The position numbers were made by a program, and so were the translations under genes. Positions 49,801-60,632 of a DNA stretch of 64,000 nucleotides are shown here, in pieces. Position 1 is the stretch's first letter; the number at the start of each line of letters is the position of its first letter. Location: NCBI RefSeq assembly GCF_947242115.1, contig NC_074713.1, forward strand, positions 9,430,001-9,494,000. The letters are read 5' to 3'. This DNA is from Biomphalaria glabrata. Its lineage: Eukaryota; Mollusca; Gastropoda; Planorbidae. Below the pieces are notes generated by a model, which did no database searches, was not told where the DNA came from, and saw nothing but the letters and a program-made list of their open reading frames with translations.

Positions 49801-51025
49801 CGGGTGAGTGAACTCGTAAACACTCTGACCCATTAACTCAATCTGCCATGGAGTAAACAACATTCAACATAGAGATATCTAACAAAGATATTTTTTTCAG
49901 AAGTAGGTCATATGTCTGGGTTCAAAATCCTGATTGGATAAAAGCAGCTTTTAACTATTTTTATTTGACAAAATGTTTCTAAGTCTACATCAAACAAAAT
50001 AGCAGCACTACAATGTCTTGCTTATGAGAGTCACTAATCTAAATTACTTTCTTTTTAATTTTGTTTCATTAGACAAGCAATATTTTTTTTCTGTCAGCAG
50101 TAATTGTAAAGCAGCAGAGTGTCTAAGAGTTAATTAGCAAACTTAATTTTCTAGCAACAATCTGTAGACATTTGATGATGGACAACAATCATTTCAAAGA
50201 AGATATTTTGAAATTTGATATTTTTGGCACATCAGCACAATTTAGGCCATATCATGCCCATAATCCTTCAAGGGTCATTTTCCCTCAAGAGCTAAATCTC
50301 ACACAGCCAAGTTTTTCAAAGTAGAAAAGCAAGAACAAAAAAATGGTAAGAAAAAAATTCTGTCTGGTTTTGAGAGAATGGAGAAAATGTTTGAATCACT
50401 GGTTCTAAATGGACCTGGCAGATTAGTAGAGGATTGGATATCTAAATGGTACTTGTGAGATAAACTTAACACACATGCACCAAAGTGTGGCACTGTCATG
50501 CTACAACAAGAGTCTTCATCTTGTCAGCAGATATAAAAAAAACAATATACATGAAATGTTGATTTGTTTGAACTATCAAATCCAATGAATAGATTGACTT
50601 GTAACATGATCAAGGTCAATAATAACAAAAATAAAAAGTAGGAAATTTAAGGAAAAGAGATCAAAATTACACTAAGATTTGTTGGTTCTAGTCCAGTAAT
50701 GATAGGTGGTCCTCAGCCAATGACATGTACTTAGTGGAACTTTTGATAGTGGTCATGATAAGAACTATCAAATACATTTGCTACTTGGTTCCTGTCCAAT
50801 AATTATATATACAGTGTAGGTTGTCCTGGAGGTTGAGCCAGCTGACTAATCTACAAAGGACAAAATGGTCAAGAAGTACCTGCTGGAGGCCCAGATATTT
50901 AGTCACATTCTCTGTCAGGTACACTATGTCGCCCTCAGGGGACAGGATAAAGGCAAATCCTTCCAAAGCTTTTTGGCACAAGTGGTCCAGCTTCTCTCCC
51001 TTAGCATTTTTACAGTTTTTAGCCT
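37868..51025 (-). CDS. HIF1A: Hypoxia-inducible factor 1 alpha, 3' part (bHLH exons not in window)
   Basis: Twelve exons join in phase: 51025-50880, 49842-49645, 48818-48616, 47707-47601, 46412-46265, 44978-44719, 43427-43338, 42927-42812, 41790-41567, 40224-39962, 39244-39123 and 38017-37868. They give 674 residues plus a split first codon. PAS-A covers about residues 10-115 ([28 protein letters not shown]). PAS-B covers about 150-267 ([42 protein letters not shown]). The N-terminal degron is [13 protein letters not shown] with Pro367; the C-terminal degron is [12 protein letters not shown] with Pro467. The C-terminal activation domain has DCEVNAPI with Asn639, the FIH site, then [14 protein letters not shown]. 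Known role: oxygen-labile subunit that pairs with ARNT to drive hypoxia genes; PHD and VHL act through the prolines. Invertebrate HIFs such as Drosophila Sima also have MRAP instead of LAP. A 13-residue repeat lies at about 303-341. The C-terminus runs some 17 residues beyond the vertebrate end. Confidence 0.95.
38398..39097. repeat. Minisatellite, 22-base unit, about 32 copies, last HIF intron
   Basis: The unit is built from AATGGACACAACTAAG plus TTAAAC or TCCAAC; variants carry ACCAAG, ACTATG or ACTACTAAG. The array fills most of the 1.1-kb intron and stops about 25 bases from the splice donor at 39122. Variant units recur in blocks, suggesting higher-order duplication. Confidence 0.95.
40325..40790 (+). 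mobile_element. LINE C-terminal remnant in HIF intron
   Basis: The plus strand encodes a decayed block like [26 protein letters not shown] and ILAMELRCY, followed by C-terminal sequence. It is closely similar to 45560-46045. This is the region after reverse transcriptase in LINE proteins (LxxxLLYGSETWTL type). Stops interrupt it. It is antisense to HIF and lies next to a SINE family C copy. Confidence 0.75.
40807..41049 (-). repeat. tRNA-derived SINE family C copy in HIF intron
   Basis: It begins after a (TA)n tract with ATAGCTTTTATATAGCGCTA, the reverse of the SINE tail. It ends with the tRNA-like head: GTCGGGTGTCGAACCTTGAG (B box on the reverse strand) and TTAGCCTCTCAACCACGCTT. The order is the same as at 9695-9963. 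It sits directly downstream of the LINE remnant at 40325-40790. Confidence 0.8.
42131..42597. repeat. Minisatellite, 23-base unit, about 20 copies, HIF intron
   Basis: The unit is TATGGAACTAAGTGTC plus ATTACTG, nearly identical in most copies, with more divergent copies at both ends and one short unit near 42245. It lies between the exons at 41567-41790 and 42812-42927. The high identity points to recent expansion. Confidence 0.95.
43620..44420 (-). mobile_element. Non-LTR retrotransposon RNase H-region remnant in HIF intron
   Basis: The minus strand near 43995-44095 reads [20 protein letters not shown], matching the WIPGHxGIxGNExADxLAK block of RNase H domains in I/Jockey-type LINEs. Upstream, a [11 protein letters not shown] block resembles the DSxSALxxI motif. 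The end near 43640 resembles 56140-56330. It is interrupted by stops. It lies in sense with HIF, between exons 44719-44978 and 43338-43427. Confidence 0.75.
44766..44882 (-). repeat. Three-copy 39-base coding repeat inside HIF exon (13-residue units)
   Basis: Three consecutive in-frame units read [26 protein letters not shown] and [13 protein letters not shown], followed by a weaker fourth, [12 protein letters not shown]. They lie between PAS-B and the first degron. The repeat is acidic with a hydrophobic F(M/I)P end. Its function is unknown. Confidence 0.8.
45560..46045 (+). mobile_element. LINE C-terminal remnant in HIF intron
   Basis: It encodes [40 protein letters not shown] and, in another frame, a [20 protein letters not shown] block. 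These are the classic post-reverse-transcriptase region of RTE-like LINEs. It is a sister copy of 40325-40790 and better preserved. It is antisense to HIF. Confidence 0.8.
47103..47225. repeat. Short tandem array, about 25-base unit, 5 copies, HIF intron
   Basis: The units are of the type TTTTAGGTGTAAAGATGT with a variable middle (CTAAATG, ATGTGC, CCATG). The array is imperfect. Confidence 0.75.
48958..49205 (-). repeat. tRNA-derived SINE family A copy in HIF intron
   Basis: The reverse-oriented copy reads TCAGACCTTGTGGTCTATAG, GCACAACGACCAACCGCTTT and CCCATTAGAGCTGGGTGGAC. A good B box follows on the minus strand (GGGTTCGAATCATGG), then the A-box region. It is the least decayed tRNA-like head among the family A copies. 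Confidence 0.8.
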
Positions 51026-51540
51026 CTGAAAACAAAAAGAAACTGCTAATGAATGGAAGCCAATAAAAGCAATCTATAGACATTTGTCTTCACTTCTGAA
51101 CTTGAAGGATTAGTCTAGCATTTCACATGACCATGCATCCACCCAGTTCAAGTTGCCACCAACAAATGGAGCTCAATATTAGGATTAACCAATTAAATTC
51201 CATTTAACTAGGATTTTTGGAAACACTCTAGTGTTCTTCTAGCTATCATTTGTTTTAAAACAATAAAATGCACTTTATAATTGCCATTCCCAAGCACACC
51301 TTTCTTGCCTATGGCATACTCACTGCAGAGGCCCTACTAAGTACTTTAGAAATTGTAAAGCTAAGTGGTGAAATAATAAATATAGTATGTCCTATTCTAT
51401 GAGCATTTTAGAGAACAAAATTTGTTTAAATGAGAGACAATTGGTGAAATAAATATGGTAGCTGCCAGTATGAATGCAAGTATTTGCAACATGTATACAT
51501 TCTACTTTAAGAGCAATAAAATGTAAAATCATATTAAGCT

Positions 51541-51615
51541 GGCCTATGTACTGAGGCTTGTGTACTGAGGTCTGTGTACTGAGGCCTATGTACAGAGGCC
51601 TGTGTACTGAGGTCC
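51541..51615. repeat. Short tandem repeat, about 16-base unit, 5 copies
   Basis: The unit is TGTACTGAGGCCTGTG-like with small variants. It lies about 520 bases upstream of the PAS-A exon. Confidence 0.7.
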
Positions 51616-52093
51616 TGAGACCCCATGCTTGAGAGTCATGAAGAGCAGCAGCAAGAAAGTAGGGTGACCTGGGAGCCACTATATTCCCTTCCTGACATAA
51701 GGAGTGCATATATAATGCCTTTGCTTATTCCTACACCAGCCTATGACAGCAGTTTTGTTTGTAATCATCTTAGTTATCAAGATATAAAACTGGGTTTCAT
51801 AGCACTGCAATAGTTTTTAAAATGTTCTTCAGGAGTGTTTCACCTCCCTTGAGGTGTTTTTGCTTTAAAGCTTTATTTTTTTTTTTAACTTCAAGAAAAT
51901 AGTTTTCTTTAAAATTTCACCTCAGCCTCAGACGAAGTTAATCTTTATGCTTAACCTTATTAAATAGGATACACTGAAACTGGAAGCCATTACCAACGTT
52001 GTAAAGAGATGGATATTTTTAATATATCAAATTCAGACCTGACTGTAAAACTAAAAGATAAGAGAAAGATTGTTTCTAGGGAAACATTTCTAG

Positions 52094-52225
<132 letters not shown>

Positions 52226-53348
52226 ATTTGAGGGGAAGAACTTCACATTAACAACAATATCTCTCAATGATGTAGTGTTATTTCCCTTTTTATATCAAAC
52301 AAAATAATTAATTGACAATAATTAATTGAGTAATTGGTTAATTCATTGATTGATTCATGTTTTGTTAGGTACCAGAAATAACTGTTTAAAGTTTCAACTT
52401 GATCTAAGAATGGGTGTGGGAGAAATAACATGTACAACCATCAAAGGGGCCAAAATCCCACATATTTAGCCATATATCTGAATACTGAAGAATTAATTTC
52501 CCTCGATGGTATCAAACCAAATAATTAATTACCAGTAATTAATTAGTTGGTTAATTTTTTTTATTGATGTATTATCTTAACCAATGTGTAATTCAGCACT
52601 GTTTCAACTTAATCCAAGAATGGTTGTGAGAGAAATAACTTATTCCAAGTTTGTACCAGACAGACAGCGCGTGAGTTGATATAGGTTTTGTAAAAAATGT
52701 GACACAAGTTCAGAATTCAGAGGAAACTATTTCTCAAGTGTTTCCATCTGCATATATTTATATTTGTTTTTTTTTCCCCTGTAGGGTTGAAAGCTGCTTT
52801 AAAAGCGTACAAAGTGAGGCTGACAATTAGACACCTTGTTGGAGTCTGGACAAACCTAAAAAGGTGGAGGACACCAGCAACTGACCTTACTTGCGCTGTA
52901 ACCTACTTTAGACATTATAAACACAACTGTAATTGCCTGCACCAAGAGGTCACGCGTCTGCGCTCACGATTGACCCCGAGAACTTTACAAAAGGATGACG
53001 TCAAGAACCAAACATCTTAGCAGGCTCCTAAGAGGGGAGGGGGGTGAGTTCGTGGGTCAAGACAACTTGGAGGTAAGGTCACACACACACACATGCACGA
53101 ACTAGAAACGACCCCCTCCTTCCACGCCCCGATCTACAGCAACTCTACTAAAACAACTAGCAACCCTAACTTATCCCTATCTCTTCTCCTCTCTCCATCT
53201 CTCGTTCACTAGTACAACAAACGACTGGGTCACGTTGACCCAAGGACTCGAGATGAACGTACTGTCTGACAGGGACCTGGGCTGAGGACACGCCCTTACG
53301 TGACGACCAAAAACTAGACTGCTCACAAACCTCATCATAAATACTAAA

Positions 53349-53600
53349 TGTGTTTCCACAACTGGCGCCTCTCACAGGACACACACACAATGTGATTCCA
53401 CAACTGGCGCCTCTCACAGGACACACACACAATGTGATTCCACAAATGGCGCCTCTCACAGGACACACACACAATGTGATTCCACAACTGGCGCCTCTCA
53501 CAGGACACACATACAATGTGATTCCACAACTGGCGCCTCTCACACGACACACAAAATGTGATTCCACAACTGGCGCTTCACACATGACACACAAATAATG
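53349..53600. repeat. Minisatellite, about 42-base unit, 6 copies
   Basis: The unit contains TGTGATTCCACAACTGGCGC, CTCTCACAGGACACAC and a short (AC)n. The last two units have lost AC repeats. GC-rich GGCGCC sites recur at the unit spacing. The array lies in the presumed 5' region of HIF. Confidence 0.93.
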
Positions 53601-56139
53601 AGGTGAAAACAAAATAGTTGGTGCATTTGTGAGTTAGGACATTACGAGGGACATCACTGTCGGGTATTACCAGTTGTACACTTATGACTGAGAACATTGC
53701 AAGAGATTAAGATACATACAAATATGAGTGAAAACTTGCAGGGGTCTAGAAGTGATTAAATATTGAGTTGAAAAAAAAAAAGCAGGGGCATAGAAGTGAA
53801 AAAAAAATGGTAGGGTACCGGTATTACGAAATATCAAGCCACGAGAGACAGAATGGCAGGGAATGACGAAATGCGGTGTAGCAAGAGCTGTGCAGACCTG
53901 ATCAACTGATATATTGAATCTGGTTTTATTTACTGGGTCACACACTTTCCTTTTAAATCTTAACACGTGGATGATTAACACATGATCCTTTGTCAACTTT
54001 TCAAACTAATTAATGATATTGAAATCTTCGAGTTCAACTTTCACAATTTATTTCCAATCGTCCTTTTTAGGTTTTCTTTGGACTCCACGCCAGGCAAAGG
54101 ACTTTGAAAGGTTTCTGCTCAGCAGTTAAGAAGCGAGAACCAGTTCCCTAAATCTGGCTTCTTAAGGTGGATTTCTGACATCGGTTACGTTGGTCGAGCA
54201 CTCAATGCTTCTGGCAAAGATATCATCTAAATTCTATAAGTTAAACCAAATGCATCAGACCGGAAATATTTCGGTCCTAATTTTATTCTAAACTGCCAAC
54301 CAATTGAAATAAAAGTCAGACTATTGGAGCTGTGTCACGTCAATGCAGGTGTTAGGTAATGGGTCCAATGACGAGTGCCCTGCATCAGAAATCAGTCAAT
54401 TTGATAGAGACAGCAGGGTCAGCAGAGCCTGAACAAAGCGCGCGCGCATAAGTTGATGTTTCCGGCAGAGGCAGTGGGAGAGAGGTGACCTTTGGTGACA
54501 TTTCATTCATGTCCGAAAAACAAGCAAATAGTTCAGACCAGCAGAGTGTCAAACTGATTTACAATTGACTTATCACAATGACACACGTCTCAATGACCCT
54601 ACCCTAGATGCGATGACCCCGAGGGTAACATAACTGGATCTTATATGCTGCATTCTATGTCAGTGGCTCTCAACATACTGAAGTGGATATGGCATGCTTA
54701 CCAATGTGATCATACAACTGCTAGGACACACTATGCAGACAAATTCAACCCTAACCCTAGAAACTTAAGGATGTACACAATGCTACAATTGTTTCATGTC
54801 AATGTATTTATTTATTGAGCTCAAAGACTAGAGACTACTGACTGGCCTAAGAGATACATTTGTTGCTGGATCTTTGTAATATCTATATATCTATCTATAC
54901 TTTGGTATCTATTCAAATCGGTCGTTGGGGAATCGGTGAACTTGGGATCCACCAATTTTAATAGTTTCCATATTGTACAACCAATAATCAAATACTAAGA
55001 GTTATACAATCTTAGCAATCATCTCACTATCGCTTTCAATGAAGGTTTTTTGTCTCCATCACGTGATCAGAGTGTGTACAAAGATGAGGGGAACAAGTTT
55101 TGTGTTTAGGTTTATTTATCGTTAACAGTAGAGTCAGGATTTAAACCCAGCCCTCGAGCTAAGAGAAACTTTATTTTTAGGTCTTGATCTAAAATAAAAT
55201 ATTAGCGTCTCGTTTCAAAGTGCACAAAACCTGCTATTTTGCTTCAAGAAATGTTCAGTTTCTATCTATTTAATTTGCGTTTCACTGATATAGTCACTTA
55301 TATAGTGTATTAGAAACAATGAAACAAACTAAAGCACAGCGAATACGTGAATGTTAAGATAGTGTGAATGGATCTAGTCGACCTAAATCCATTTTTTTTA
55401 AAAATCAAAACATTTGCTTGTATATATGGTATTACACCTAGACTAAATACACCCACACAAACCTAACGTACACATTCACTCTACGTATGATGTTATACAT
55501 TTGCTGAAACCCGTGGCTCATGTTACACGCGCTTGTTTTAACATTCTAGCTATTAAAGTAAAGAATTAAGAGCAGTCCTTCAACTTGAATAGACGTCGTT
55601 CGGACGTGCACATACAAGCCGCCTATCCAAAAAGTTAGACGATACTTGCTCATAAATATGAATATCTTTGGACAAGTGTAATCTCTGCCTGGTTATCGCC
55701 CCACCTTTACGACTTGTACAGTGTCTGCTATCTCTGGACCTCAATTTAGTGAAACATCTTTCCACTTTATTTACACTCTATATCTAGCGATGTGCTCACA
55801 TTTCGCTTTAAAAAAAAAGGCAGTCCGCCATGTTTACCAAAGATGTTAGGACAATTTATTTTAATCTCTTGATATAAAATCTTTTCTGCAACTAAACTGC
55901 AAGAATATTTTTAAAAAAATAAATAAATCGAGTGCTACGTAGCAAAGCTTTGCTAGAGCTGTCACAAGATCGTCAACTCTTTTTTAAAGACGTTCCTACA
56001 TGGCACAAAACCAGAATGAAGACAAGAGTCAAATGAAAAGACGGTAACTGCCTTGAATGTGTTTAGGGTAGAATGGGTGTGACCTTTTCTTCTTCGTTCT
56101 CATGATGGAAAGTTTAAATAACTAGTCCCATAGTCCTAA

Positions 56140-56330
56140 TATAGAGATGAACAGCGCTGTGGTGTCCAGATCTGGCAGCTCTCCTTAACTTTGTCTTCTA
56201 CTTGGGTGTTTTGGGGCCTGTGTCTTGTTCTGGTCACTCGAAAGAATACGCAGCTTTGGAGGACATGGTCGGTATTCTATGGTGACACTCCTCACTCCTA
56301 TTGATCGTTTTGCTTGAAGTTTGTGTGAGA
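56140..56330 (-). mobile_element. LINE fragment related to 43620-43800
   Basis: It shares blocks with the end of the HIF-intron RNase H remnant, in the same order: GTGGTGTCCAGATCTGGCAG, TACGCAGCTTTGGAGGAC and CTATGGTGACACTCC. The strand is assigned by comparison with that copy. Confidence 0.55.
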
Positions 56331-57861
56331 GATGGTTGTTTTTTTTTTTCGGTTTATTTTACAGTGTATTATGGATTTCTGGACTGCTTATCCATTCCCC
56401 CCTATTTGGCCAGTATGTCAGATTCTTTCTATTAGAACGTGTGCTGGAATCTATTGTATTATGGAACAGTTTTCTTGCTCTTTACGCTGAGTTTGTTGTG
56501 TGAGACTAAACTGAAGGACTGCGCGTTAGAATTAATCCGAAATACACTTCCAATAACTAATGCATTACATTCGCTCGCGTTTTAAGTCAGAAATGTATTT
56601 TATTGATCCATATCTAATGTATAGAATACGAATAAATACGTAAATCAATGTCGCATTAAGAAATCTTTTTTTGCCTAGACTGCTAGAAATATTTTGTGGA
56701 TAGATTTGAATCTAAAAGCTCAACTTTCTATTTGGGTATGTTCAAATAGAAACATTATTGTAAAGGAGAACAAAAGAGAGAGAGAGAGAAGGGGGGGGGG
56801 TGGAGCTGGATTTTTTAAAAACCTACGTCTCAATAAACTTCAAGTCAAGGGGTCAAAGTTCACTTCCATCCAGTCGAGACGAGATAATTAGATTCATGCC
56901 TCGCGTACCACATTTCAACGAAACAGTATCTTTCAAACTCAATGAGACGCCGGGGGGAGGGGAGAATGAGTCAATGACGTCATAAGAACTGAGGCGCTGG
57001 GATGTGGAACGTGGGAATACAGTCGTCAATGGAGAGGACAATAGTGGGCAACTGTTGGGCAGCAAATGACAACATCATTGAGTAACAACAGAAAAATGTA
57101 CTTTATATACACACACACCTTTAAACAATGTATCTGTTAGCACTACAGTATGTACAAAGTAGGACTGCCTTCACCCCACTAAATGTGAGTGCAATTGGAA
57201 TCTTTCAACTGCACTTTCTAGACAAGCTTTCTACAACAGAAGTTCAGACTGTTTCAACACATTTATCTCAGATCTACCAATTGAACCAGTGACCACAATG
57301 CAAGCCTTGTATATAAAGGAACACAAAACAAATCTTACATCGATACGTATTGGATTCGAACCAAACTTCTCCCTGGCTAAAGAATATCATTAGCTTTTAA
57401 AAAAGGCTGCATAAGAAAAACTACATGTTAGCGTGATTAGATTCTTATATATCAACAGCTAGTTGTACACAATCTCCACATGAGAAAATTGCCCCCCCCC
57501 CCCCCCCCCCTGTATACAACAGATCGGTGTAACCTGCTCCCCTACACTGCCCTCCTTCCCAATGCCACGTCCAGAGATCGTAGACATCATTGCTATCTGA
57601 AAACTAACCGAGTTTTAAAGATAACGTCAGGACTGTGATCGGGGTCTATCTACCGGTAGGGACTGATTCTTGGACGTCTTGGAGAGAATACATGAATGTA
57701 GAGAAAAGGGTGAGAGGTGAGCCAAGGGAGAGAGAATGAAAGAGTGGTCTAGAAATACATCCAGTGAGGAAAATAAAAAGGGATCAGTGGTTAATTAGAC
57801 GTTATTTCAAAATGCTGGATTATCTGAGAGATGAGGAATTTTAAAGCGACGAGTGTTTGTG

Positions 57862-57952
57862 AGGGAGAGAGAGAGAGAGAGAGACAAGAGAGATAGAGTG
57901 AGACAAGAGATATGGAGACAGACAGAGAGAGAGACAGGGAGAGAGAGACACA

Positions 57953-57991
<39 letters not shown>

Positions 57992-58090
57992 GGTGATAGA
58001 GAGACACAGAGATAGAGATAAAGAGAGAGAGAGAGAGGGTGATAGAGAGACACAGAGATAGAGATAAAGAGAGAGAGAGAGAGAAAGAGA
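57862..58090. repeat. (GA)n-rich microsatellite with a (CA)n core
   Basis: Long GAGAGA runs are interrupted by ACAGAGATAGAGATAAAG units, of which two near-identical copies exist, and by (CA)9-10 near 57947-57969. The complementary strand gives artefactual serine/leucine-rich frames. Confidence 0.93.
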
Positions 58091-60440
58091 CAGATGAATA
58101 AGAAATGTGAGAAGTTTTTGCGGAAAGAACTAGCTATTGGTTAGTTCCTCTCCTGTTCATTGCTCCAACCTTTACGGTCACTCATATACAGTCAGAGATG
58201 TAGTTCCTAGCCGAAACAAGGGAAGTAGCCTGTATAAACACTGGGGTGGGGGGGGGGGGAATCAGCTGCAGAGAAGTTGGCACGAAGCGTTTAATCCTTC
58301 TAACGATGACCAAATCTATAGCAGTAGATAAATGAATGTAAAGGATAAGTCTTTAGAAGAGATCTCAAAAACACTAAATCAATCCATTTTCTTTGAATGC
58401 AACACTTTAAATAGAATGCTGGGATGGGGGTAGATAAGGAGTATTTCTTGAAATGGGGACGTTGGGGGGGGGGGGGACGACCGAATAGTGGAGAGACTAG
58501 AGGGAGGACACATTCCCCCCTTTATTTTATTCCTTGCAGGCAGAAAGTGTGAGAGAGTTAAGGACTTGCAGAAATGACGCACGTGCTGTGTGAGATAACG
58601 GAGACATACATCGCCCTCATGTTTATCTACTGAATATATGCAGCTCACAGTTCCACAGGGAGGGGGGAGGGGTCTACATATTGCTACAATTAGGTCCATG
58701 TCAGCCTATGAAAAAAAAAATCAAAAGTTTAAATTACAGACTTTTATATTTAAAAAACAAAAAAAATATGAAAAAAAAAAATGACCAGTGTCCAGTCGAA
58801 CTGTAGGATTTATGAACATGTGAAAGTATTAAAGGTAACAAAAAAAGTTTTCCTTAAAGACCTAATGCTCTAGTTGAGGGCTTTCAATATAAGCTTTCTC
58901 TGTTTAAATGTTCAGTTCACACAACGATTGATTAGCTTTGCATTCGTCCATTAATGTCATTGAAAATTTTATATCTTGAAGGTTTGCTGTTTAAAAAAAC
59001 TATTAAACATTCCAGCAATAAATGGGATTGGAACTCCGGGTCTTTTTTTTTTTCTACTCGGTCTACTACGTTGACTTGGCAATCCAGCCACATTAGATCT
59101 TCGGTGTTTGATGGAAATGCTAACATCACAACAGACGCCTTCATAGTTTGGAATTTGGTTCAAACAACCTTGACAATTGCATCGCACGGTAATAGAACAA
59201 GAACAGCAAGTGGTGAAAACAAACTGATCGGAAATCTGTCACAGTTCTTTAATACATTTAAAATGAAAATGATGGACAACCATTGAATTCACATTTCCGT
59301 TAGAATTAATAGATCAGTCAGATTCCATCGTCCGTCGTTGTTTCTCAATTTCATTCTATATTTGTATTTATCGACCAACAAGACAGCACTGAAATTATTT
59401 TTAATGAAAACCTATCAGCAAACAGTCTTTGGGTAGGTGCAGCATCCAGTACAATGGTATACAATTATTCACTTCGAATCAGGTTAGTCTTGGAGCCAAT
59501 ATTTGACACACCCAAAACTCTTCTGTGTGGATGAAGTGTGACAACTACTAAACCTGACAAACATACCGAAATAGACTTAAAACCTTAAACGTGTTAGGGT
59601 TCCAAGACTAAGACTTCGAGAGTTCTAAGCACTTGGTCATGTGATCAGATCGGCGATGATCCTTTCAATTTGTCAACCGATCAATCTGCTTTCTGTTTAC
59701 AAGAGAACATGGGGGGGGGGGGGGCGATATTTCACCAGGTAAGTTTTGTTAGTAACTCTAAGCCGTGTAACACTTTAATTTTGCATGCCGCTTTTATTTC
59801 CAAATACAAATTTCCACAGCCGTACAAAGCATCTGTGATGACCTAGATAAACTCTGAACCATCTCCTCTCCCAGAGGTTTCCTGCTCAGTAAAGTCACAT
59901 CGCAGCAATGTGAGTATAGTCATTAAGTCGGGTTGACCGCAGGTTCAGCCGGTGTACGGTGCATCAGTTTCCTGAGATGTCTATCGGGCTGCTGATACAT
60001 ACTACGGGGTGGAGATTTCACAGGGTTTACATCACACCTGACATTACAGACCACATCAGATACCCCAATCTACACGAAATCAGACAACACAATCTACACC
60101 ACATCTGACATGACATCATAAGCCACATCTGACTCGGCAATCTAGCACCAGTCAAGTGCTTGCCATGTCTAAATGCCATCACACGTCAAACAATGCAAAT
60201 AGTATTATTGTATTAAACCAAAACTAAGAGTCTAGATATCTATGAATAGTCGAGTCTAGGTATATTTAAACTGTCGAATCTAGATGTATTTGAACAGTCG
60301 CGTCTTTGATCAGACATGGAAATGAACGGAATTCTTAATCTAATGATAATATGACTGTTACAATCAACAGTTTTACAAAGTCACGAACATAGCGCAATTA
60401 CTTCTTTAGTGACAATAACTAACAATCTCTCGTATCTACA

Positions 60441-60632
60441 TATCTAAATGTCTCGTCAAAGCTGTTTTCTATCTAAATGTCTCGTCAAAGCTGTCTTCTA
60501 TCTAAATGTCTCGTCAAAGCTGTCTTCTATCAAAATGTCTCGTCAAAGCTGTCTTCTATCTAAATGTCTCGTCAAAGCTGTTTTCTATCTAAATGTCTCG
60601 TCAAAGCTGTTTTCTATCTAAATGTCTCATAT
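60441..60632. repeat. Minisatellite, 29-base unit, about 6.5 copies
   Basis: The unit is ATCTAAATGTCTCGTCAAAG plus CTGTCTTCT or CTGTTTTCT. The last unit decays into ATCTAAATGTCTCATATG. Confidence 0.93.

Noticed and set aside
52787-53020. Plus-strand 77-codon frame after a pyrimidine tract and AG, resembling an exon
   Set aside because: No recognisable domain and no matching upstream exon; the splice-like start can occur by chance.
53166-53612. 148-codon frame with cysteine-rich repeats
   Set aside because: It is a by-product of the 42-base minisatellite being divisible by three; all repeat frames stay open and no start or splice context supports it.
57807-58053. Serine/leucine-rich frames
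   Set aside because: They are translations of a (GA)n tract.
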